Shown here in pieces: positions 35,110 through 42,282 of a stretch of 64,000 nucleotides of DNA. A program made the translations under genes and the position numbers. The notes below the pieces were generated by a model, which was not told the origin of the DNA, did no database searches, and worked only from the letters and a program-made list of their open reading frames with translations. The stretch is from assembly GCA_041658725.1 (NCBI GenBank), contig JBAZZQ010000011.1, positions 16,689 through 80,688 on the forward strand, given 5' to 3'. The stretch comes from JBAZZQ01 sp041658725. Its GTDB lineage: Bacteria > Planctomycetota > Phycisphaerae > JAAYCJ01. Positions within the stretch are counted from its first letter, which is position 1, and the number at the start of each line of letters is the position of its first letter.

Positions 35110-35619
35110 TCATTTGGCAAATGCACATACTATAGGAAAAACAATAAGATTATGCAGACTGTGTGTAACAGTTGTGACCCATGTCGAAGTCCACCATGAC
35201 TTGTTGCGGCACTCCAGGTATGTGTGGCTGAAGAATATCCCCCCCACCATGCCTGCAGCAATACCTGATGCCACTCCTCCAACAAAGTGCAATGCTGCAA
35301 AGGGGACAGAACCCGCCAGAAATTGAAACAGTCGAGACCGTTTAAAGGTTCGCATGGTCTCAATCGTTACGACCTGAAATAACAGTGTCTCCAATGGTGG
35401 CGCCACAAGCACAAATACAAAAAAGGCAAGGAGCGGTTGCCGATTAAGTGGTCCGTGGTCGGCAACGCCAGCGTCAGGAATGAGCGACACGATGAAAATC
35501 GCCAACAGCCCTTTCAAGGCAAACTGCTGCACTAAGATACGGAACATGAATTGCCGTATGCCGGTACAATAATCGAGACGAATTGGGCGTAGTAACCACA
35601 TGTACGAATCACCTAACAT
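35110..35619 (-). CDS. CPBP-like intramembrane protease, degenerate motif
   Basis: A 169-residue protein with four or five hydrophobic segments. The motif APPLETLLFQ takes the place of the EExxxR box but has only one Glu and Gln in place of Arg. FAALHFVGG gives the second-region His and VTHSLHNLIVF the HxxxN box. It is shorter than typical members and may be a diverged member or one with reduced activity. It stands between the ABC exporter and the HEPN/MNT pair. Confidence 0.6.
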   Translation of the reverse strand: MLGDSYMWLLRPIRLDYCTGIRQFMFRILVQQFALKGLLAIFIVSLIPDAGVADHGPLNRQPLLAFFVFVLVAPPLETLLFQVVTIETMRTFKRSRLFQFLAGSVPFAALHFVGGVASGIAAGMVGGIFFSHTYLECRNKSWWTSTWVTTVTHSLHNLIVFPIVCAFAK

Positions 35620-35667
35620 GATTATAATGTTCCGTAGGCAAGTGAATCTTCTGCCTACACAAATAAA

Positions 35668-36093
35668 TCATTTCCGCCTTTGGTCAAAGACACCATTTGG
35701 CAAAAGCTTTCGAATCTCGTTCCGAATTCGCCGGGCGATTCGAACCGCCTGGCGTGCTTCTGTCAGTCGGATGGTTTCATACATCCCAGGATATCGCATG
35801 GTCGTTGCATATCCCGTTAAGCGCCGTTGCCCCTCAATGGAAAGTCCTGATTGATAGTGTCCTGCCAATAACTTTTCCAATATGCCGATGTCGTGCGTTC
35901 TTGAAAAATCGACCCCGTACCAGACCAGCAAGGCCTTCATGTATTTTTCCACACATTGCTGGGTGTGAAAACAAACGGTATCCGCGGGACAGTCCCGACC
36001 TAACTTGAGTGTATGAGCGGCATTCTTAAGGTCGTTTTCCGCCTTATCCACCCACTCGCGTATGATCAGGAAGACGTTTTCGTTTTCGGGCAT
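35668..36093 (-). CDS. HEPN-domain protein, likely toxin of a HEPN/MNT pair
   Basis: Start is set at 36093 (MPENEN...). This 141-residue helical protein has the HEPN fold signature: the N-terminal helix REWVDKAENDLKNAAHTL, the segment CFHTQQCVEKYMKALLVW, RTHDIGILEKLL (residues 65-76) and a C-terminal helix AVRIARRIRNEIRK. It overlaps the nucleotidyltransferase gene by about 50 nt in another frame. In related pairs (HepT/MntA) HEPN acts as an RNase and MNT silences it by adenylylation. Whether this pair is active is not known. Confidence 0.82.
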   Translation of the reverse strand: MPENENVFLIIREWVDKAENDLKNAAHTLKLGRDCPADTVCFHTQQCVEKYMKALLVWYGVDFSRTHDIGILEKLLAGHYQSGLSIEGQRRLTGYATTMRYPGMYETIRLTEARQAVRIARRIRNEIRKLLPNGVFDQRRK

Positions 36094-36412
36094 ACAGAAC
36101 CTTTCCTTCTCTGGCCGCGGGCCGCTCAATCGTTCCGATGACTTCCTTACGCCATTCAAATTCCGCAGGAGTCACCACAAGCAGATCTTTGGGGACGGCA
36201 ATATCGTCCAGAGCCACTCCGATCTCGACCGCCTTTTCACGCCTTGAGCCTGTTACCGGCATAATGATCAGCAAATCCACGTCGCTGTCGGGTGAAGCCT
36301 CATTACGAGCGTGCGAACCGAACAGAATTATCTTGTCCGGATCGAACCTTCTGACAATTCGCAACACCATCCGCTGAATCTGTTTTTTAACGAGCGTCTG
36401 AACACGCTTCAT
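36044..36412 (-). CDS. Minimal nucleotidyltransferase (MNT), likely partner of the HEPN protein
   Basis: Start set at 36412 (MKRVQT). The 122-residue protein has the polymerase-beta signature G32-S33-HARNE, then D44 and D46 in PDSDVDLL, which bind the metal and NTP. The length suits the minimal family found with HEPN proteins. The ORF is open further upstream over a hairpin at 36446-36465, but that portion looks non-coding. The pair probably acts as a toxin-antitoxin or defence module. Confidence 0.85.
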   Translation of the reverse strand: MKRVQTLVKKQIQRMVLRIVRRFDPDKIILFGSHARNEASPDSDVDLLIIMPVTGSRREKAVEIGVALDDIAVPKDLLVVTPAEFEWRKEVIGTIERPAAREGKVLYARKRKRLPDHTRVGG

Positions 36413-36445
36413 ATAGATACCCGTTTTTTTATCAAATCTTAAAGA

Positions 36446-36465
36446 GGGTGCAGCAAGCAGCACCC
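36446..36465. terminator. Hairpin after lysC, possible terminator
   Basis: GGGTGC-AGCAAGCA-GCACCC forms a short strong hairpin about 12 nt behind the lysC stop and about 34 nt before the MNT start; the minus strand has a TCTTTAA tail. Similar GGGTGCTGC-type hairpins are common dispersed repeats. Confidence 0.45.
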
Positions 36466-36477
36466 CTACAAAAAAAG

Positions 36478-37704
36478 CTATTTATCGTCTTCCGCGTCAA
36501 GACCAAAGGCGGTATGGATTCTTCGCAGAGCCTCGTCGGCTTCGGCGCGGTTGATGATGCAGCTGATCTTGATTTCGCTGGTGGAAATGTTGTGGATGTT
36601 GACGTTGGCGGCGGCAAGGGCTTGAAACATCTTTGCCGCCACGCCCGTGTGCGAGCGCATACCGATCCCGACGATGGAGACCTTGGCCACCTGGTCGTCA
36701 TAGACAACCCCTTTTCCTCCGACCTCCTTAATGAGCTTTTCGGCGACATTTTTGGCGTCACGAAAATCGTTCATTTCAACGGTAAAGCTCAGGTTGGCCG
36801 TCCCGTCGGGTTGCGGGTTTTGGATGATATCGTCGACGACAATATTCTCACTCGAGATTACACCGAAAATTGTCGCGGCAATGCCCTTCTTGTCGGGCAC
36901 GCTCAGGAATGTGACGCGGGCGAGATCTTTTTTAACGGTTACGCCGCGAACGGCTATTTCTTCCATTTCTTTGGTCTCCTCACAAATAAGACTTCCAGGC
37001 TCATCGGTCAGACTCGAACGCACATGGATCGGCACGCCGTACTTTTTCCCGAATTCAATCGACCGGCTGTGCATGACCCCGGCCCCGAGACTGGCCAATT
37101 CCAGTATTTCGTCATAAGAAACTTTATCGAGCTTTCTGGCCTTGGGAACGATCCGCGGATCGGCCGTGTAGATGCCGTTTACGTCGGTATAAATCTCACA
37201 CATCTCCGCCTTGAGCACCGCCGCCAAAGCCACCGCCGTCGTATCGGAACCGCCCCGGCCAAGAGTTGTAATATCGCCCTCCTCGTTCACTCCCTGGAAC
37301 CCAGCCACAATGACGATCTGCCCGCGATTCAAGTGATCGAAAATGTGATCGGCCTTGATCTGCTGAATCCGCGCCTTGGTGTGCGACTTGTCGGTGTACA
37401 GTCCGACCTGAATGCCCGTCATGCTGATCGCGTCGTGCCCCATGCTCTGAATGGCCATTGCCATCAACGCGATACTGATCTGCTCGCCCACCGACAGAAG
37501 CATATCCATCTCACGCTTGGACGGATTTTTCGTAATCTGATTCGCCAGGTCGACCAATTGGTCCGTCGTATGTCCCATGGCAGAGACCACCACAACCACC
37601 TGATGACCGGCCAGTTTCGCCCGGATCGCGCGGCGGGCGGCACGATTGATCCGCTCCGCGTCCTGGACACTGGTTCCTCCGAATTTCTGTACTATAAAGC
37701 CCAT
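36478..37704 (-). CDS. lysC: Aspartokinase
   Basis: The 408-residue protein has the aspartokinase motif KFGGTSV (residues 7-13), GRGGSDTTAVALAAVL, YTDVNGIYTADPRIV and two C-terminal ACT domains (about 260-400). It phosphorylates aspartate, opening lysine, threonine and methionine synthesis; ACT domains sense the end products. dapA of the same pathway lies 7 kb away. The start overlaps the upstream gene by 13 nt. A monofunctional enzyme with no homoserine dehydrogenase. Confidence 0.95.
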   Translation of the reverse strand: MGFIVQKFGGTSVQDAERINRAARRAIRAKLAGHQVVVVVSAMGHTTDQLVDLANQITKNPSKREMDMLLSVGEQISIALMAMAIQSMGHDAISMTGIQVGLYTDKSHTKARIQQIKADHIFDHLNRGQIVIVAGFQGVNEEGDITTLGRGGSDTTAVALAAVLKAEMCEIYTDVNGIYTADPRIVPKARKLDKVSYDEILELASLGAGVMHSRSIEFGKKYGVPIHVRSSLTDEPGSLICEETKEMEEIAVRGVTVKKDLARVTFLSVPDKKGIAATIFGVISSENIVVDDIIQNPQPDGTANLSFTVEMNDFRDAKNVAEKLIKEVGGKGVVYDDQVAKVSIVGIGMRSHTGVAAKMFQALAAANVNIHNISTSEIKISCIINRAEADEALRRIHTAFGLDAEDDK

Positions 37705-38423
37705 AATCGTTTTTCCTCGGTCTGGTTATCGACTACTTCCAACCGGTCAATGCCCACCTGTTTTGCCCACTGGGAAATTTCCGAAATTGATTTCGTTCCA
37801 CCAGTGAGATGCGAACATAACCGGCAAATTATTTTAGGATGATTCTGCCTTCTGGCCGACCGTAAGTCAACTAAATCCTTGACCGCACCCAGCACTTTTA
37901 CGTTGATCGCGGATTCACCCAGGCCGGCGACGTAAATCTGAACTTCATCCAGCGTAGACCGTAAAAGCTGGTCGAGCATCGCGGTACTGGCGATATTTTT
38001 TCCGTCGGTCAGCAAATTCGTCTGCCAGCGAAGATTTCGATCCCGAATCGCACGGAGGCGTTCAAACAAATCCGTCTTGATCGAGACCAAATCGAAGGAA
38101 AGAAAATAAATATCGATTTTCCGGTCCGCCCATTGGGTCCGGGAAGCATCAAGCCACCGGACAAAATCCCACTGGATGGGTCCATTGATCGGTTCGGGGT
38201 AATTTTGCGCCCGCGGCTCGGAAAACCGAATCCAGACTTCAGCGGGGACGGGAAGCTCCGCGGGAGGTGGAAATGTACCAAACCCCGGCTGCCAGTGTTG
38301 CTCACCGTTGGGTCGAATGATCAATCGCCGTCGAATCTGATCGTCCGGACTGGATCGCTCCCGCCGGATAACACGGCGCCGAGCCTCCAGCGCGACGCGG
38401 GTTACACTTCGTGTAGTAGGCAT
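37692..38423 (-). CDS. Protein resembling a radical-SAM barrel without the cluster cysteines
   Basis: A 243-residue protein with no family firmly recognised. Residues about 60-240 have the alternating pattern of a radical-SAM TIM barrel: IDIYFLSFD, FERLRAIRDRNLRWQTNLLTDG, LDEVQIYVAGLGES, KIICRLCSHLTGG, GIDRLEVVDN. However, there is no CxxxCxxC motif, and the N-terminal 55 residues are basic and Pro-rich. It may have lost the iron-sulfur cluster and act as a binding protein. The gene overlaps lysC. Another explanation is a different barrel family. Confidence 0.5.
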   Translation of the reverse strand: MPTTRSVTRVALEARRRVIRRERSSPDDQIRRRLIIRPNGEQHWQPGFGTFPPPAELPVPAEVWIRFSEPRAQNYPEPINGPIQWDFVRWLDASRTQWADRKIDIYFLSFDLVSIKTDLFERLRAIRDRNLRWQTNLLTDGKNIASTAMLDQLLRSTLDEVQIYVAGLGESAINVKVLGAVKDLVDLRSARRQNHPKIICRLCSHLTGGTKSISEISQWAKQVGIDRLEVVDNQTEEKRLWAL

Positions 38424-38523
38424 ACGTCTCTCTAACTATCCTTTCTGAAAACAGTTGGTCACTGGAAATAATTATAGTAATAAATAGCACGGGAAAGAAG
38501 AGTTTTTTTGATGAGTTCGACCA

Positions 38524-39309
38524 CTATCTGATTTCGACTTTAGACGTGGACGTGGGTTTTAATAGAACGTCGGCCCTGGCTTGATTCACGGAAATTTCGA
38601 GCAAACCCGCGGAACCGATGTACGCCAGAGGATGATTGACGGGAACCTCACTGAAGGTCAGGCGAAGAGGACCGATGAGCGTGCCGTCAAGGTGGATATT
38701 CGGAATTTTTTCTTTGCCTGCAAACCGCCGGAGTTGCTCCTGGGTAATATTGGTAATCAGGTTGCCATAGCGATCAACATGAATGATACTACCCGCGATA
38801 TTGCCTTCCGGTGTTGTCTTGGGAATGGGAATATCCAGCAAACAGATGATTTCGGTGCGCGGACCGATCTGGTCCGGATTTAATCCCTTGGCCAGATGTG
38901 CCGCTACGGGAGCGAAAATATCCCGGCCATGAAATGTGGGTGAAACAGGCTGGCAAAAAAGCGAATCGTTGGCAACCAGGTTTACCTGATCGGGTTTGTA
39001 CGATTGGTGGATAAACGTAATAATTCCGTTGTCCGGGACGAGGAAAAATTGATTGGCGTATCTGGCCAGCAGGATCGGTCGATGTGACCCGACGCCTGGA
39101 TCCACGACGGCCACATGAATGGTCTTGGGTGGAAACGTCCGCCAGATTTCACGAAGAACTAATGCCCCGGCCAGAATGTCATGCGGCTGAATGTCGTGCG
39201 TAATATCGACCACGGTGGTCACAGGAGCGATCTGATAGATAATCCCCTTCATCGCGCCGACGAAATAATCGGACCATCCAAAATCCGTTGTTAACGTTAT
39301 TATCGCCAT
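38524..39309 (-). CDS. S-adenosylmethionine hydrolase/hydroxide adenosyltransferase (DUF62 family)
   Basis: Start is set at 39309 (MAIITLTTDFGWSDYFVGAMKG), the classic DUF62 opening. Other motifs are DITHDIQPHDILAG, VDPGVGS and FFLVPDNGI. The 261-residue length is normal. Family enzymes turn SAM and water to adenosine and methionine, or bind chlorinase-type substrates in the fluorinase/chlorinase clade; the simple motif set here favours the hydroxide type. The physiological reason for SAM cleavage is unclear. Confidence 0.88.
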   Translation of the reverse strand: MAIITLTTDFGWSDYFVGAMKGIIYQIAPVTTVVDITHDIQPHDILAGALVLREIWRTFPPKTIHVAVVDPGVGSHRPILLARYANQFFLVPDNGIITFIHQSYKPDQVNLVANDSLFCQPVSPTFHGRDIFAPVAAHLAKGLNPDQIGPRTEIICLLDIPIPKTTPEGNIAGSIIHVDRYGNLITNITQEQLRRFAGKEKIPNIHLDGTLIGPLRLTFSEVPVNHPLAYIGSAGLLEISVNQARADVLLKPTSTSKVEIR

Positions 39310-39394
39310 GAAAATACTGATCCTTGCAACCAACACCCTCTTTACGTATAACCTATACACAACAATATAAATATTTTACCCGAAAGGATCGCAG

Positions 39395-40372
39395 ATGGCT
39401 AGAAGGTTTATCCGGGAGATACAATCCGGCACGAATATCGATAATGAAATTTATTTTTTGGTCGAAAAGGATTTGCGCAGCTCGACCAATGGTTCGCTTT
39501 ATATCCATGCCGTGCTGTCGGACAAATCCGGATCGGTCCCTGCTCGGATGTGGCAGGCGACGCAGGAATTGTATAATCTTTTACCCCAGGAAGGTTTCGT
39601 CCGAGTCCGCGGCAGAACGGAAAATTATAAAGGGGCGATGCAGTTTATCATCGAAGGGATCGAGCCGACCCCTCCCAATCTGAAAATCACAATCGAAGAT
39701 TTTTTACCATGCACGGAAAAAGACGTCGAGCAGATGTTCCAGCGCGCCCTGGAGATTTTACGAACGATCAAAGACAAGTATTTGCTCTACCTGATCAAGC
39801 AGTTTATCGACGACAAGGACCTGATGGCAAAATTCAAAAAAGCCCCCGCCGCCGTCAATGTGCATCACGCCTGCCTCGGCGGCTTGCTGGAACATACGCT
39901 GAACCTGCTGGAACTGGCGGTGTTGACAGGTTCGCGATATCCGGAAATCAACATGGACCTGATGCTGGCGGGAACGTTTTTGCATGATATCGGAAAGACG
40001 CAGGAACTGGCCTGGGAGACAAGTCTGAAATATACGGATTCGGGACAATTGATCGGACACCTGGTCATCGGGGCGATGATGGTCGAGCAGAAGGCTCAGA
40101 AGACCGCGCAAGAACTCGGTGAGCCGTTTCCTGCCCGGCTTCTGCAAGTCCTCGAACACATGATTATTTCCCATCACGGAGATTACGAATTCGGAGCCGC
40201 TAAGTTGCCCATGACCGCCGAAGCCCTGGCTTTGCATCACATCGACAATCTCGACGCCAAGCTCGACATGGTCAAACGTCAAATCGCGGAATCCGAAACC
40301 GATTCCGACTGGACAAAATACGTCCGATCACTGGAACGAAAATTCTATAAATACAACGGGTCTAAAACTTGA
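39395..40372 (+). CDS. 3'-5' exoribonuclease of the YhaM/CBF1 type
   Basis: The 325-residue protein has an N-terminal OB fold (residues about 20-95, VRVRGRTENYKGAMQFII) and a C-terminal HD phosphohydrolase domain (residues about 150-300: HHACLGGLLEHTLNLLELA, MLAGTFLHDIGKTQEL, MIISHHGDYEFGAAKLP). This layout matches Bacillus YhaM, which shortens RNA from the 3' end. GAAAGGA precedes the ATG. An HD-domain hydrolase of another substrate is the alternative. Confidence 0.85.
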   Translation: MARRFIREIQSGTNIDNEIYFLVEKDLRSSTNGSLYIHAVLSDKSGSVPARMWQATQELYNLLPQEGFVRVRGRTENYKGAMQFIIEGIEPTPPNLKITIEDFLPCTEKDVEQMFQRALEILRTIKDKYLLYLIKQFIDDKDLMAKFKKAPAAVNVHHACLGGLLEHTLNLLELAVLTGSRYPEINMDLMLAGTFLHDIGKTQELAWETSLKYTDSGQLIGHLVIGAMMVEQKAQKTAQELGEPFPARLLQVLEHMIISHHGDYEFGAAKLPMTAEALALHHIDNLDAKLDMVKRQIAESETDSDWTKYVRSLERKFYKYNGSKT

Positions 40373-40375
40373 CCG

Positions 40376-40426
40376 AAATTGTACCGTTTTTTTACCAAAT
40401 TCAATTTTATTCGCGTGGTACAATTT
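40376..40426 (+). terminator. Terminator-like inverted repeat after the YhaM-type gene
   Basis: AAATTGTACC (40376-40385) and GGTACAATTT (40417-40426) pair around a 31-nt loop and run into TTTTG. A further element with ATTGGAA at one end and TTCCAAT at the other occupies about 40431-40497. The rest up to 40555 shows nothing. Confidence 0.45.
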
Positions 40427-40555
40427 TTTGATTGGAAAGCCGCCGTGCCGGCGACTGCTAAACGGAAGAATGGCCGCGGGACAGTCCTTCCAATTTAATT
40501 ATGACACATATTTTTGTAAAAGCAAATCGGGTAAAAGAATTTTGTTATTCGTCCC

Positions 40556-40975
40556 TCAAGATTTATCCAGATGCTGAAAAAACTCGATCACCTCGCCGTC
40601 GGGACCCTTGCAAAAGGCGATCCGAACGGGAGTCGTAGGGTTACTTGGGATATCAACATTTTTGGGTTCCATCGTTATCTCGGCCCCTGCCTTTCGAGCT
40701 TGTTCAATAGCCTCATCACACTGGGTCGTCCGCAAGGCGAAATGGAGCAGGCATCCTTCCGGTTTCGGATCGGGCGAGCCGCCGGCGAACAGCTCCAGAT
40801 AATTTCCATCCCCCGTATCAAGCATGACCGCCCGATGGTTCTCCTGGCCCCAGGCCATCTTTTCCACAAATCCCAATCCCTGCGTATAAAATCTGACACT
40901 GGCATCGAAATCCTTCACCCGCATCGCCACATGATGAAAACCGCCGCCGCCAATTTTTTGATTTTGTCCTGTCAT
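40556..40975 (-). CDS. VOC-superfamily protein (glyoxalase/dioxygenase fold)
   Basis: Start is placed at 40975, where AGGAG lies 7 nt upstream; the longer frame reads through the palindrome at 41031. The 139-residue protein has the paired beta-alpha-beta-beta-beta units: HHVAMRVKDFDASVRFYTQG, NYLELFAGG, LLHFALRTTQ and EVIEFFQHL, with candidate metal ligands His and Glu. This resembles methylmalonyl-CoA epimerase/lactoylglutathione lyase-type proteins, but the substrate is not clear. Confidence 0.75.
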   Translation of the reverse strand: MTGQNQKIGGGGFHHVAMRVKDFDASVRFYTQGLGFVEKMAWGQENHRAVMLDTGDGNYLELFAGGSPDPKPEGCLLHFALRTTQCDEAIEQARKAGAEITMEPKNVDIPSNPTTPVRIAFCKGPDGEVIEFFQHLDKS

Positions 40976-40993
40976 GAAAGTCTCCTGAATTTT

Positions 40994-41150
40994 AAATTTT
41001 AGAACGTGTATGAAAAGCCTTTCTGACGCAGTCATTGCGAGCGCAGCGAAGCAATCTGGCCTGCGAATGTCGGTTGGTGTCATAACGCCAGATTGCTTCG
41101 CTGCGCTCGCAATGACCAACCGGGGGCTTTTCATACACGTTCTTAAATTT
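40994..41150. repeat. Nested palindromic repeat (GTCATTGCGAG family, with outer arms)
   Basis: Outer arms (AAATTTTAGAACGTGTATGA, 40994 onward, and its complement ending at 41150) enclose perfect 30-bp inner arms at 41031-41060 and 41087-41116 starting GTCATTGCGAGCGCAGCGAA. It separates the VOC gene from hicA and is read as the N-terminal extension of the long VOC frame. Confidence 0.85.
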
Positions 41151-41165
41151 CCGCAAGAAATACCA

Positions 41166-41387
41166 TTAGTTTTCAAAAAGCATCCGAGGCAATCCCGATT
41201 GCCGAATGATGGATAATAAAGTACCCCGCTTAAGTTCCTTGTGCATGGGAACGGGAACGGTAATGCTCGAATTGGGTATCGCTTTCTGCATTACCACATG
41301 GCTTCCACGGCAACGGACTTGGGTAAACCCCTGTATTCGGAGGATATCGCAAACCTCTTTTCCCGACAGAATCTTTAGTTTACCCAA
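41166..41387 (-). CDS. hicA: HicA-type mRNA interferase toxin
   Basis: A 73-residue protein of the HicA/YcfA family (dsRNA-binding fold). RGSHVVMQK holds the conserved catalytic His H30; the later VPVPMHKELKRGTL is also typical. It follows the HicB gene with an 8-nt overlap. HicA degrades mRNA and is held by HicB. The order here (antitoxin first) is common in the family. Confidence 0.88.
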   Translation of the reverse strand: MGKLKILSGKEVCDILRIQGFTQVRCRGSHVVMQKAIPNSSITVPVPMHKELKRGTLLSIIRQSGLPRMLFEN

Positions 41388-41604
41388 CGTTGACCTCCAG
41401 GGAGGTCAAGTAGGTTTCCGGGTGTAGCCGCTCCTGGATTTCCTGGGGACTGGCGGTTTCCAGAAAAAGCTCTACAGCTTCTTTCAAATTTTCACGTGCT
41501 TCCTGAATGGTATCGCCCTGGCTGGCGACATCCAGTTCAGGACACACCGCCACGTATCCGTCATCTTCCCGCTGCACGATGGCCGTAAATGTACGAATGG
41601 ACAT
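41380..41604 (-). CDS. hicB: HicB-type antitoxin
   Basis: Start is set at ATG 41604, with AGAGGA 8 nt upstream (TTG 41610 is the alternative). The 74-residue protein has the HicB RNase-H-like fold: FTAIVQREDDGYVAVCPELD, then QGDTIQEARENLKEAVELFL. No separate DNA-binding domain is seen, so autoregulation is probably shared with the toxin or weak. Confidence 0.88.
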   Translation of the reverse strand: MSIRTFTAIVQREDDGYVAVCPELDVASQGDTIQEARENLKEAVELFLETASPQEIQERLHPETYLTSLEVNVG

Positions 41605-41668
41605 AATCAATTCCTCTCATGGAGGTGGGGTTTCAGAAAACCCACTCTCCAGATTTATTTAAATTATA

Positions 41669-42282
41669 TCATATTTTTCCGCCAGTTGGAAACATGTCTG
41701 ATTTTGCAACTTGCTTTCTTTTGTAATCGTAAAGGATACGGCCTACCAAGCAAGCCAAAAGACAAACGCTGGTCCCAATAACAAAGGATTGAAACAAAAA
41801 GCCTGGTATTCCAAGTTCTCTGGCTGCTTCATAAGGTTCGGAAGGGAGGTCTTTAATACCCACATGATATAGAAAGGGATTCCCCAAGATACAGAAGTAT
41901 AAGCCAGAAGATCGAACCACCATAAGCTTATACCCACCAGAATGGCGCGGATCGGATGTGGCCAATGCCGCATCCAAAGCAAAACGATCGCTATGACAGA
42001 TCCGCACCATGTGCTGATTGATCCGGCAAGCGAACACCAGGATTCCCCTGTTTTTGTGGGAAAGCCATCCACTACGCAAAAACCATTAATACCGGAAAAA
42101 CCTACCCAGCCTACTTTGGGCCACACTGAAACCCCCAAAACGTCAATTGCGGTAAGATGTCCGCCCAAAAGTGATCCGACCAATCCATGCCCCACAGTCT
42201 CATGCCAAAAGATGCCAAACACAAAGCAGAAAACCAACGAAATAAAATAAATCAAAAAGAGTTTTATCCCGGTTTTACGCAT
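41669..42282 (-). pseudogene. M50-like membrane metalloprotease gene with a frameshift
   Basis: The first frame (42282 down to about 41860) encodes a signal-like helix and HETVGHG (HExxGH), as in site-2-type M50 proteases. After about residue 140 the reading continues coherently in another frame (KDLPSEPYEAARELGIPG, then a membrane helix SVCLLACLVGRILYDYKRK) to a stop at 41669. The switch lies at a CCC run at 41860-41862 (TGGGT on the coding strand); one additional G would join the frames. It is therefore a one-base deletion, real or a sequencing error. The intact protein would be about 204 residues. Confidence 0.65.

Noticed and set aside
36448..37842. A 464-codon plus-strand open frame over lysC
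   Set aside because: It is antisense to a clear aspartokinase and has no recognisable domain. A lysC shadow caused by GC-biased codons.
37692..38423. Active radical-SAM enzyme
   Set aside because: No CxxxCxxC motif was found in the frame, so an active radical-SAM assignment is not supported.
40976..41176. N-terminal extension of the VOC protein
   Set aside because: It is translated palindrome sequence; ATG 40975 has a proper ribosome site.
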